A stretch of DNA of 52,010 nt from Lachnospiraceae bacterium UBA4711. Its GTDB lineage: Bacteria > Bacillota > Clostridia > Lachnospirales > Lachnospiraceae. The notes under the pieces are model-generated. The model did not search any database. It saw only the letters and a list, made by a program, of their open reading frames with translations, and was not told where the DNA came from. Position numbers and translations under genes: made by a program. The stretch spans positions 5,596 through 57,605 of the forward strand of contig DHJV01000009.1 in the NCBI GenBank assembly GCA_002404515.1, in the 5' to 3' direction. Below are positions 1 through 8,170 of this stretch, piece after piece; positions within the stretch are counted from its first letter, which is position 1; every line of letters starts with the position of its first letter.

Positions 1-3000
1 AAAACCGCCTCTGTCTAGCTTGTATTGAAGCCGTTCTACCAAATCACTATATGAAATACGATACTCCACATTATTATATACAATCTTTACATCTTCTAAA
101 TTTGTCCGGACATCTACCGGGTTCGTCCTATAATATAAAGTGTATTCTTTTGAATCATTATCGCACATAAGCGCTGCAAAGAAAGATGCCTGTTCTGCCG
201 CTGTCAAATTATCATTTGTGCATACTGTCTGTAAAAACGCACGTACATATGCATATCCGGAAAAATCAACATTCAACAATAGATCCTGAATATTATCTTT
301 GTCTGCAGGTGTTAAAGCCGGCGCAGGAACCTCTTCTATGATTTCTGCAGTCTCCACCATCTCTGATGTATCTGTCTGTTCCAAGACTTCTTCCTGTGCC
401 TGTTCTGGTTGCTTTATTTCTTCTTCAAAATAATTATTGGTTGAAATCAGCCATGCAATATTTTTTTCAACATCTCGCCATGAGACATATCCTTCATTTT
501 CGCCTTGTTCATCAGTCCATTCAATTTTAATTCCCTTGCCTTGCTGAAACGTATCGTAGCCATGAACACCCAGCTTGCCATCCATAGGCCAGCTGGCACC
601 TCCAAGCCCATATTCCTGTTTGATTTTTGCCGCACGTGCAGATGCAGTTAAGGTGTTGTCCTTATACATTTGAGCAATTCTATGTTTGCCACCTATGAAA
701 CCGGATCCACGTTTTAACACTTCATCAATATATTTCTGAGGTACTACAGAATGATTCGTTGGATTATGATATTGCCCTGCTAATGGATTCGTATTGATCT
801 TTGCCGGCGATGGTGTAGTCTCGATACCAAGCATCGCAAACATATCCATCTGTTGATATTCCACCGGTTGCTGCGTCAACCCCTGTTCCTCTCTGTTCGC
901 TTGCAGATCTTCCTGATACTCTTTGTATGCTGCATTTGCAGTATCGATTGAATATCGGTATTCCGTTGGCTCCTGTGTTTCAGATTCATCCTCGCGATCG
1001 AGCATTATTACTTCGTTATCTGTAATTTGAAAAACTTCAAGTAATTTGCCATCGATAACAAATTCCTCACCAATTGTAAACAGCGCTTTATCTACATTGT
1101 TATTGCGAACTATTACATCTTTTGACGTATATTTGACATCTTTTAATGTATATGTTATATTATCATCATAGCTAGTAAATGTGTTCTCTTGGGGCAATTG
1201 GAGCCCCAATGAATGAAGCATTTTACTAGCTTTTCTTAAATTACAGGCAATCAAATTACCCTTTTCTATATTATTCCGAATATAACTTTCGAAATTTTGT
1301 TTTCCATATGTAGAAGTTACTCTATTTACTGACTGAAAACCTAATCTGGCATTAAGTTCAATGGAAATAATTATATTATCTCCATGCAAATCCTCAATTT
1401 GCGAAACAAGTACAATCGAATTATCAACATTCCCGCGTAGTATAAGAACTGGATTTTGAATAATATCCGGCAAAGAGAAAAGCATATTCTCTGTTAGCTC
1501 ATGTCCATGATATATATCCTTTCCTGCGCATTTTCTTAATGTCGAGTAATTCATTGTTACTTCCAAATTTTTCTGAGCATGCGCACACTGCATTGCATTA
1601 CTTGTTTTGCATATTCGAACTGGTGAATGATCATCTAATGTTCCATTAAAAAAATCATGTATAAATTTTTGATATTCTTGCTTTTCCTCTTGATAAGAAC
1701 TGAACTCTTTTGTGTCAATTGTCCCTATTTTCGTCATTCCAGAAAGATGTCCTCGTTTTGACTCCATATATCTAAGCAAACTATCATCTTCATAAACATC
1801 GTAAGTGTATGTAATTTCATCATGGCATGATGTAATTACACAATTCATATTGTTACTTAGTTTAACTATATCTCCAACAAAAAAAGAAGAAGCCTGCATA
1901 GCTTCTTCTTTTTCCTCATTTATAACAGATCTCTCTCTATCAGCTTGAGTTTCTCCTCCGGATAATGTCCCATCGGCAGGATCACTTCCTCGAAAACGAT
2001 CTCCCTCGTCGTATCCCGGAGCTGCTCCGCTCTCCGTACGACCTCCATGAAGTCCGGCGATGTCTCCCTGCGCCACGCGTCCAGTTTCTTCTGCTCTGTC
2101 TGCATGATCTGATCCTGCAGTTTGTTCGCTTCGTACTGCACTTCCTTCGCTTTGTCCAGAAACAGTCTGTACTGTTTCGCTCCGTCCGTAGAATCCTTGT
2201 TGGCGCTGATCTGAATCGGATGCAGCGTCTGTCCAAACTGATCCTCGATCACGTGAATCCACTGAAACGCGAACAGGCTCAGGGATTCGCTTCTCCATGG
2301 AGGCTCCTCTTCCATCTCGTAATCCAACATATCGAACGTCATTGCGTCCGACATATACGTCTCGGTCGGTATGTCCAGTTTGAATATTGTCTGTTCCCTC
2401 ACGATGTACAGCGGCAGCATCTCGTCCCTCGGAATACTCCGGATAAACTCGTCCCACTCCTCTTCCGTATCCACTGCCGGTACTTCTCTCCCGTTGCTCA
2501 ACTTCTCTGTTCTGATCATAATCATCCACCCTCTCTTTCCTAATCTTCGCAAGCTCCATTCTAATATCCTGAATCAAGCCTCTGCTGATAGAATGTGCCT
2601 TGTCTAATACATAATATATATCATCCGGCTGGAATCCCCTTACAATAGATGCCAGCTGGGATTTTTCGCTGCTACAGTCCACTTCCAGCCGCTCATATAA
2701 AATAATATTTGCTGCCAGAAATACTGCATCTTTATGTTTAGTTTTTTCCTCTAATTTTAATATACTACTTATCCTATCAGAATACAAGGTTTTTATTTTT
2801 TCAGAAGAAAAATTATTTTTTGCGCAATATTCCTGAATTATGTCCGAAGAAAACAAATCTTCATATAAGTCCTGCGTGCCATTAAGCACTTTCGTGTCTT
2901 CGTATGCATATAAAAAAAATGAACCTGGATAATTTGGTTCATTTCCAAAGATACATATGGACTTTTTTCCTTTCTCAATATGCCGGTTTGCTTCACTCAT

Positions 3001-3192
3001 CCAACGATCATATGTATTAAGAGCCGTTGCATATGGTTTTTGTGAACAGGCGGCAAGCACATTGTCGATATGTTGGAGATCAATCATGCGTGAACAACTC
3101 CTCATCACATTCTCATATACAGATTGATCATTTAGCTGTCCTATTATCCTCTTATAAGCAATATCTCTTTCTTGCTCTCTCTTCGTAGCCAT
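1..3192 (-). CDS. Giant ICE accessory protein, N-terminal 1064 codons (ArdC-N-like, MuF-C-like)
   Basis: The frame is open for 1064 codons from an ATG at 3192, with AAGGAGGG eight bases upstream, and runs off the left edge, so the C-terminus is missing. Residues about 40-110 (QKPYATALNTYDRWM, then IEKGKKSICIF) resemble the N-terminal domain of ArdC antirestriction proteins. Residues about 215-430 form a low-complexity linker rich in Arg, Gly, Glu, Ser and Asp. Residues about 480-660 (HGHELTENMLFSLPDII; ILRGNVDNSIVLVSQI) resemble the MuF C-terminal domain. Residues about 815-910 (KHRIAQMYKDN; KQEYGLGG) match a segment that in large ICE proteins precedes SNF2 helicase or adenine methylase domains, which would lie outside the window. 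A role in protecting or processing transferred DNA is inference. Two other frames are also open across the linker (about 1920-2552), but they are shadows. Confidence 0.75.
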   Translation of the reverse strand, partial: MATKREQERDIAYKRIIGQLNDQSVYENVMRSCSRMIDLQHIDNVLAACSQKPYATALNTYDRWMSEANRHIEKGKKSICIFGNEPNYPGSFFLYAYEDTKVLNGTQDLYEDLFSSDIIQEYCAKNNFSSEKIKTLYSDRISSILKLEEKTKHKDAVFLAANIILYERLEVDCSSEKSQLASIVRGFQPDDIYYVLDKAHSISRGLIQDIRMELAKIRKERVDDYDQNREVEQRERSTGSGYGRGVGRVYPEYSEGRDAAAVHREGTDNIQTGHTDRDVYVGRNDVRYVGLRDGRGASMEKRIPEPVRVSVDSRDRGSVWTDAASDSDQRQQGFYGRSETVQTVSGQSEGSAVRSEQTAGSDHADRAEETGRVAQGDIAGLHGGRTESGAAPGYDEGDRFRGSDPADGTLSGGETQADRERSVINEEKEEAMQASSFFVGDIVKLSNNMNCVITSCHDEITYTYDVYEDDSLLRYMESKRGHLSGMTKIGTIDTKEFSSYQEEKQEYQKFIHDFFNGTLDDHSPVRICKTSNAMQCAHAQKNLEVTMNYSTLRKCAGKDIYHGHELTENMLFSLPDIIQNPVLILRGNVDNSIVLVSQIEDLHGDNIIISIELNARLGFQSVNRVTSTYGKQNFESYIRNNIEKGNLIACNLRKASKMLHSLGLQLPQENTFTSYDDNITYTLKDVKYTSKDVIVRNNNVDKALFTIGEEFVIDGKLLEVFQITDNEVIMLDREDESETQEPTEYRYSIDTANAAYKEYQEDLQANREEQGLTQQPVEYQQMDMFAMLGIETTPSPAKINTNPLAGQYHNPTNHSVVPQKYIDEVLKRGSGFIGGKHRIAQMYKDNTLTASARAAKIKQEYGLGGASWPMDGKLGVHGYDTFQQGKGIKIEWTDEQGENEGYVSWRDVEKNIAWLISTNNYFEEEIKQPEQAQEEVLEQTDTSEMVETAEIIEEVPAPALTPADKDNIQDLLLNVDFSGYAYVRAFLQTVCTNDNLTAAEQASFFAALMCDNDSKEYTLYYRTNPVDVRTNLEDVKIVYNNVEYRISYSDLVERLQYKLDRGGF

Positions 3193-3213
3193 AGTCTTTT
3201 TTCCCTCCTTATC

Positions 3214-3248
3214 AAAAAAGGCAACGTACACACTTTGTGTATGTTGCC
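3214..3248 (-). terminator. Intrinsic terminator between toxN and the giant gene
   Basis: On the minus strand a 13-bp stem (3248-3236 with 3232-3220, one G-T pair) is followed by CCTTTTTTGAT. The ribosome site of the next gene starts only a few bases later. It ends the toxin transcript, and any operon readthrough would have to pass it. Confidence 0.8.
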
Positions 3249-3256
3249 ACTCTGTT

Positions 3257-3844
3257 CTAGATCTTTTTACTTGGTGTCGTATATTGGAATTCATCATTTC
3301 TTTGTCTTCGTAACGTGTCTTTTACCCATTTATTTAACACAAGTTCCAACTTCTTAAAATTACAGCATCTTCGAGTTAAACTTTTCATTTTATCCGGAGT
3401 TTCTGTAACTATTTTATATAACTTTTCAGCTTTATTCGTAATATCCATATAGTGATCATTGCACCAGTCTAGTTGATCATTTAGAAGTGCTTTATAAAAT
3501 TTTGTTTTTGGGTTATCTTCGTTGCTTATTTTCATATCTACTGCTAACAGCACCACATCATCAACAGGAATCATATTATTAAAATTTAAACACCCTATTA
3601 ACTTATTGTTTTTATCAAACATTCTTGTGAAATCTTTATCATTCTTCATAGTTTGATGTTTAGGCTTCGGAGATGTTAACGGAATACAATATTTTTTTCC
3701 ATCACAAATAGCTACTACACCTACAAAAGGACGTCGTTCCTTTCCAATTTGTGGGGATACAGACATAACATTATCATCCACTTTAGCAATATCTCTAATA
3801 TATTTCATGTCTATATGATATAAGTGAAATCTTTGTTTTTTCAT
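3257..3844 (-). CDS. toxN: ToxN/AbiQ-family type III toxin endoribonuclease
   Basis: This 195-aa protein matches the ToxN/AbiQ family in length and layout. It has an N-terminal substrate strand (RFHLYHIDMKYIRDI), the family block PFVGVVAICDGKKYCIPLTS followed by P-K-P-K-H, and a central NFNNMIPV segment. These toxins cut RNA and are held inactive by a repetitive RNA antitoxin, which here lies just upstream at 3907-4009. An intrinsic terminator separates RNA and toxin, as in known ToxIN loci. The start at 3844 follows GGAGAGC. Members act as plasmid or ICE addiction systems or as abortive-infection phage defence; which applies here is not shown by the sequence. Confidence 0.9.
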   Translation of the reverse strand: MKKQRFHLYHIDMKYIRDIAKVDDNVMSVSPQIGKERRPFVGVVAICDGKKYCIPLTSPKPKHQTMKNDKDFTRMFDKNNKLIGCLNFNNMIPVDDVVLLAVDMKISNEDNPKTKFYKALLNDQLDWCNDHYMDITNKAEKLYKIVTETPDKMKSLTRRCCNFKKLELVLNKWVKDTLRRQRNDEFQYTTPSKKI

Positions 3845-3863
3845 TTGCTCTCCTATAAACTAT

Positions 3864-3895
3864 AAAAACAAATGGCTACGATATTCGTAGCCATT
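3864..3895 (-). terminator. Terminator between the ToxI repeats and toxN
   Basis: An 11-bp perfect stem (AATGGCTACGA with TCGTAGCCATT) is followed on the minus strand by TTGTTTTTA. It lies between the antitoxin repeats and the toxin start, the usual place for the partial terminator that sets the RNA-to-toxin ratio in type III loci. Confidence 0.85.
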
Positions 3896-3906
3896 ATAAT
3901 AACAAT

Positions 3907-4009
3907 TCCCACTCACAGTAGGGACCACTGCTTTTACAACTCCCACTCACAGTAGGGACCACTGCTTTTACAACTCCCACTCACGGTAGGGACCACACGC
4001 TTTTTACAA
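3907..4009 (-). ncRNA. toxI: ToxI-type antitoxin RNA repeats (three units of 34-35 nt)
   Basis: Three head-to-tail units start at 3907, 3941 and 3975. The first two are identical; the third has a few changes and one extra base. Each contains TCCCACTCAC-GTAGGGA, a short inverted pair (TCCC/GGGA) of the kind that folds into the ToxI pseudoknot. They lie between a sigma-A promoter and a terminator, directly upstream of a ToxN-family gene. Known ToxI RNAs are cut by ToxN into single repeats that inhibit it; that activity is inferred from family knowledge. Confidence 0.9.
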
Positions 4010-4049
4010 AAGTAAAACTTTTATAATAGAGATTATTTCTCTTACTTAC

Positions 4050-4078
4050 TATATACCGAATTTCTAGGAACTTGTCAA
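4050..4078 (-). promoter_or_regulatory. Promoter of the ToxIN locus
   Basis: On the minus strand, TTGACA (4078-4073) and TATATA (4055-4050) are separated by exactly 17 bp. Transcription would start about 35 bases before the first antitoxin repeat. Confidence 0.85.
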
Positions 4079-4095
4079 GATGATTTCACAGTTTT

Positions 4096-4590
4096 CTATA
4101 TGCTGTACATCAAAGAACTGATCAAGGTTTCTTCACTACAATTTAATTCCATCTGCGTTCTCTCGCAGTTATCAAGCTCCTTGCGAAGAAACTCAATCGT
4201 TTCCTTCACGACAGCCTGATTTTGCTGATTGTTCTGCAGATCATTGATAAGTTCCTCATTGCTCAGAAGTATCTGCTCACGTTTGCTGCCTATCCGGATG
4301 TGTTGCTCCAGATATTCATGCAGCTTTGGTTCTGCAACACTTCTAGATATCGACTGATATGAGCCATCACCCAAGCAAAACTTTGTTTTCAAACTGCGAA
4401 GCTCGCCATTTAGCATCATTTTTATGCTGCAGCTCACTTCAACAGGCATAAATAAGTCTGCATAGGAGGTCTGTAAGGCAGCTTTTATATAACCATCCGC
4501 ATTTTTTAGCATGCGATCCGCTGTGTGAAGCAGATATGTACCTGGTAGCACCTGTCCTGTCTGAGGATTGCAGCCTGTTATAACAACCAC
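4096..4590 (-). CDS. Conserved-looking ICE protein of unknown function (GTG start)
   Basis: The family is not recognised. The protein is 164 aa from a GTG at 4590, with a soluble N-terminal part (CNPQTGQVLPGTYLLHTAD) and a coiled-coil C-terminal part from about residue 100 rich in Glu, Gln and Asn. No good ribosome site precedes the GTG. The frame is the same as that of the upstream SpoVG-like gene and stays open back to that gene's TGA at 4618, so this may instead be the tail of one longer protein split by a stop codon. It ends just before the ToxIN promoter. Confidence 0.55.
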   Translation of the reverse strand: MVVITGCNPQTGQVLPGTYLLHTADRMLKNADGYIKAALQTSYADLFMPVEVSCSIKMMLNGELRSLKTKFCLGDGSYQSISRSVAEPKLHEYLEQHIRIGSKREQILLSNEELINDLQNNQQNQAVVKETIEFLRKELDNCERTQMELNCSEETLISSLMYSI

Positions 4591-4617
4591 CGGCTCTGAC
4601 AGTCCATCCGCTTCTCT

Positions 4618-5262
4618 TCATTTCTGCTTTGGAGCAGATACAGTTGGTACCTCAACAGAATACGACTGTGTTTCCTTTTCCTTCGGTCTTACTTCGTAGC
4701 TGCGCTTCATCGCTGCATCATACTGTGCAAGGATATTATCAGACAATGTTGTCCGGAACTCCGCCGTTGTTGGGTTACAATAACTTGCATGAACCGGGTT
4801 CCCAGATTCATCAAGCTGCTTTTTCTCATAGGATGGATATGCAACAAAGAGATTTCCTTCGATTGATTTTCTAACAACGATGCTGTCGCAAACCATATCT
4901 CCACACTTCAGATTCACTTTCGCAGCCATGGTTTCATTATTCTGGTAATGAACCGGCGTCACATATGTCGAAATATGCGTCTCTCCATTTCCGATTGTAA
5001 CCGGCTCTCCGGATTCCATTGCTTTTGCAACAGCATCTGCAAGAGCATTACTCATATCTGATGTAACCGGCTTATACAGATCCACATACTTTCCTTCCTT
5101 CGTCCGGTATGATGGCATTGCCACAAAAAAACCTCTCTGTGCTTTGTCACTTTCGATCACGCGCATAGACGAAAATGCGAATTTCCCATCTACAACCATG
5201 CTAACAAGTCCCTTCACATTGCTTTCCTGATTGTCAAGTTTTGTAACTCTCACTTCAAACAT
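4618..5262 (-). CDS. SpoVG-like protein with two tandem domains
   Basis: This 214-aa protein has two copies of a SpoVG-like fold. The first (residues about 1-85: VTKLDNQESNVKGLVSMVVD, then GFFVAMPSYRT) follows the SpoVG pattern of a regulatory-site strand and a conserved F-V-A-M-P-S. The second, about residues 110-190, has LFVAYPSYEKK in the matching place. SpoVG proteins are small site-specific nucleic-acid binding regulators, normally about 90-100 aa with one domain. The tail (SVEVPTVSAPKQK) looks disordered. The start at 5262 is chosen because AAGGGTGG precedes it; longer starts overlap topB. It follows topB by 13 bases, so the two are probably cotranscribed. Confidence 0.8.
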   Translation of the reverse strand: MFEVRVTKLDNQESNVKGLVSMVVDGKFAFSSMRVIESDKAQRGFFVAMPSYRTKEGKYVDLYKPVTSDMSNALADAVAKAMESGEPVTIGNGETHISTYVTPVHYQNNETMAAKVNLKCGDMVCDSIVVRKSIEGNLFVAYPSYEKKQLDESGNPVHASYCNPTTAEFRTTLSDNILAQYDAAMKRSYEVRPKEKETQSYSVEVPTVSAPKQK

Positions 5263-5275
5263 AATTCCACCCTTT

Positions 5276-7372
5276 TTAACCTTTCTTCTTATTATTCTTT
5301 GGGAATCTTGTATCAAACTTCATGGTATAGGCGTTTCTTTCATGCCCTTCTTTGTCAGTATAAGTAAACGGCTCATAACCATGATATTTGATATATATGT
5401 CATACTTCGTTCCTTTGCTCGAAGTTTGATCTTTCATTAAAACCTCTTTGTTATCTACAAGTAATGTTTTAATCTGTTTCGCAGACAACTTTTCCTTATA
5501 AAATGAAAACATCAAGCCACATTTTCCCGCACAGAAGATTCCGAATTTTCCTTCCTGTACTGAATTTCCACATACAGGGCATTTACATATTTCTTCTCTC
5601 TGCGACTGCCACGGTTTCGGTTCCACCTTGGAATACTCATCTACAAGACTTTTAATATAATCTTCTATCTCATTCATAAATTCAACATAGTCTTTTGTTC
5701 CTGCCGCAACCTCTACAAGCTCATTTTCCCAGTCACAAGTTAAACTTACCGATTTTACCCGTGCCGGAACAACCGAAATCAGATACTTCCCGGCTTCTGT
5801 GGCAACAATTTTCTTCTTTACCCGCTCCACATAGCCGTTTGTGATCAACTTCTCTATGATTGCCGCCCTGGTCGCAGAGGTTCCAAGCCCCTTTCGCTCT
5901 ACTTCATCGCTCATCTCTTTATTTCCGGCTTTGTCCATTGCTCCAAGCAGCGAAGCTTCCGTATAATGTGCCGGCGGCTTTGTCCATTGCTCAGAAAGCT
6001 CTGGTGTTACCTGCAGCACATCACCTTCCGATATATCCGGCATGATTTTCTCTGCATTTTCTTCTTTATCCGCCTTGCTTCGGTTCCGGAATTTCATTTC
6101 ATTTGCTTTGAATCCATAATCAATCACGGTTACTCCGTTCATTGAAAATTCATGCCTGTTACATATTCCGTCTGCCGATATGCTGTAATATTCGTAAGAC
6201 ATAGATACCGCAGACAGCATCCTTAATACTATCAGATCATATACCATCCTGCTGTCTTGCGATAAATCTTTCAGATTCGTCTGATCTTTTGTAATGATGA
6301 TCGCATGATGATCGGTTACCTTACTATTGTCAATAACCCGCTTAACAAGCTTTCTGTCTATGCATCGAGTATCTGCATAATCTGCATGGTCTAGGGCAAG
6401 ATCAAGCACATCCAGAAACGTGTCCATCATATCTTCCGTTATAAATTTTGCATCTGTTCTCGGATATGTGGTCAGTTTCTTCTCGTACAGTTCCTGAGCG
6501 ATCTCAAGCGTCTTATTTGCTGAATATCCAAACATCTTATTACATTCCTGCTGCAGTGTGGTCAGATCATAAAGCAGCGGTGGCTGCTGTTTTTTCCTTT
6601 CTTTCTTTACAGAAGAGATGCATAATGTTCCAGTAGTGCATTCTGCAAACACCTTTGCAGCTTCTTCCTGGTTTTCAAATTTCTCGCTGACAAAATCAAT
6701 CCCCTTCTGATTCTTCAAATGAATCTGATAAAACTTTTTCTTTGTGAAACCATCAACCTGAGCATCCCTCTCGCAGATCATCGCCAGCGTCGGTGTCATA
6801 ACTCTTCCAATCGTTATTTTCTTGCCTCCGCCATAAACCAAAGTGAAAAGTCGGGATAAATTCATACCTGTTAGCCAGTCTGCACGTTCTCTTGCCTGTG
6901 CCGCAGAATATAGGTTTTCATATTGTGTTCCATCTTTTAATGCTTCAAATCCCTGCCTGATGGCACTATTTTCCATGGAACTGATCCACAACCTTTTTAT
7001 AGGCTTTTTGCAGCCTGTTTTCATATATACATTCCGGAAGATAAGCTCGCCTTCCCGTCCGGCATCCGTGGCGCATACAACTGATTCTGTATCTGTATCT
7101 AAAAATAGCGATTTAACTACATCATACTGACTTTTGGTGTCACCTTTGATCCCATATTTCCATTTCTCCGGAATAATCGGCAGTAGATCTAGCTGCCATT
7201 TTTTGTAGCGTTCGTCGTACGCTGCAGGATATGCAAGTTCAACCAGATGCCCCACGCACCAGGTTACTTTATATCCATTGCCTTCCATATATCCTTCTTT
7301 GCACGTTCTAGCACCAAGCACCTTTGCGATTGATTTTGCCACGCTCGGTTTCTCCGCAACAACAATCTGCAT
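5276..7372 (-). CDS. topB: DNA topoisomerase III (type IA)
   Basis: The 698-aa protein has the type IA layout. It has an N-terminal Toprim domain (VVAEKPSVAKSIAKVLGA; acidic DAGREGELIF), an active-site tyrosine in LTTYPRTDAKF at about residue 310, a GLGTSATRAAII block, and a C-terminal zinc-ribbon-like segment (CPVCGNSV, FCAGKCGLMF). Type IA enzymes relax and decatenate DNA through single-strand passage. ICEs of this type often carry one, presumably to resolve intermediates of transfer or replication. The length is normal for the family. AGAAGGGATG precedes the ATG at 7372. Confidence 0.95.
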   Translation of the reverse strand: MQIVVAEKPSVAKSIAKVLGARTCKEGYMEGNGYKVTWCVGHLVELAYPAAYDERYKKWQLDLLPIIPEKWKYGIKGDTKSQYDVVKSLFLDTDTESVVCATDAGREGELIFRNVYMKTGCKKPIKRLWISSMENSAIRQGFEALKDGTQYENLYSAAQARERADWLTGMNLSRLFTLVYGGGKKITIGRVMTPTLAMICERDAQVDGFTKKKFYQIHLKNQKGIDFVSEKFENQEEAAKVFAECTTGTLCISSVKKERKKQQPPLLYDLTTLQQECNKMFGYSANKTLEIAQELYEKKLTTYPRTDAKFITEDMMDTFLDVLDLALDHADYADTRCIDRKLVKRVIDNSKVTDHHAIIITKDQTNLKDLSQDSRMVYDLIVLRMLSAVSMSYEYYSISADGICNRHEFSMNGVTVIDYGFKANEMKFRNRSKADKEENAEKIMPDISEGDVLQVTPELSEQWTKPPAHYTEASLLGAMDKAGNKEMSDEVERKGLGTSATRAAIIEKLITNGYVERVKKKIVATEAGKYLISVVPARVKSVSLTCDWENELVEVAAGTKDYVEFMNEIEDYIKSLVDEYSKVEPKPWQSQREEICKCPVCGNSVQEGKFGIFCAGKCGLMFSFYKEKLSAKQIKTLLVDNKEVLMKDQTSSKGTKYDIYIKYHGYEPFTYTDKEGHERNAYTMKFDTRFPKNNKKKG

Positions 7373-7423
7373 ATCATCCCTTCTTTCTTATCTTAACTAT
7401 ATCATTCCAAAACCGCATGTTTT

Positions 7424-8170
7424 TCACCGTGTCCGTGTTTTTTGTGGCTCTTGTGGTTCCTGTTTCATCTGCGGTTTGATTCCCAACCATCCTTTATTAA
7501 AACATGCTATCATCTGGTTTACTCGATCCAGAGATACCCCATGTACTGCATTTAATTCCATGGGATCCGCAACCTGCATAAATTCAGGAACATCATACAC
7601 ATCTTTATACCCGGTCATAATCATAATTGTCTTTCCATAAACATCCTTACAGTAACAATATGGTGGTATCCTGTTGGAAAAATCCAGCTCGGTGCCTTTG
7701 AAATTACAACCGGTAACATTACAAAATCTCAGATCTGCTCCGGCTAACTCCGCATCTTGAAAATCGCATCCGGTTAAATCACAATTCTTCATAACAACAT
7801 TATTCATTTTTGCCATGCGGAAATCCGCATGATAGATCTCACAATTTTCAAATACTGCTCCATCCATTCTGACACATGGAAGATATGCTTTCTTTAACAT
7901 GCAGCTATGATATTCCGAATGGTTCGCAATCGCAGAATTCATCCGGCTATATGATAAATCACAGTTATAAAAATAGCAGCTATTCATTACTGCATAGCTG
8001 CCAACCATTTCCTGGAGTGAATAATTGCAAAACCTATAACCGGTACAATTATACTCACTTATATTAAATTGCCAGCCTTTCCATAGCTGAGCATATCCGT
8101 TTCTCCATTGTGAATGTTTTTTCGCTGCTTCATTCACAATACTATCCGATAGTGGTTCGAGTGACAGCAC
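7424..8170 (-). CDS. Pentapeptide-repeat protein, cysteine-rich
   Basis: From about residue 55 to 170 the sequence is built of five-residue repeats with a central Leu, Phe or Met and frequent Cys (CDLTGCDFQDAELAGADLRF). These are expected to form a right-handed beta-helix. Family members range from gyrase-protecting DNA mimics (Qnr, MfpA) to proteins of unknown role; nothing here decides between them. The start is a GTG at 8170 with AAGGAGG nine bases before it, inside the upstream gene (29-bp overlap), so translation is probably coupled. The tail QEPQEPQKTRTR comes from a repeated DNA motif also found at 15.36, 38.75 and 39.57 kb. Confidence 0.85.
   Translation of the reverse strand: MLSLEPLSDSIVNEAAKKHSQWRNGYAQLWKGWQFNISEYNCTGYRFCNYSLQEMVGSYAVMNSCYFYNCDLSYSRMNSAIANHSEYHSCMLKKAYLPCVRMDGAVFENCEIYHADFRMAKMNNVVMKNCDLTGCDFQDAELAGADLRFCNVTGCNFKGTELDFSNRIPPYCYCKDVYGKTIMIMTGYKDVYDVPEFMQVADPMELNAVHGVSLDRVNQMIACFNKGWLGIKPQMKQEPQEPQKTRTR

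Noticed and set aside
1965..2543. 192-codon plus-strand ORF
   Set aside because: Antisense shadow of the same codon-biased linker, without a ribosome site.
1920..2552. 210-codon minus-strand ORF with a plausible start
   Set aside because: It lies in another frame of the low-complexity linker of the giant gene, whose frame is open without a break from 3192 to the window edge.
3907..4009. Short direct repeats as a CRISPR array
   Set aside because: The units are contiguous with no spacers and sit before a ToxN gene; they are antitoxin repeats.
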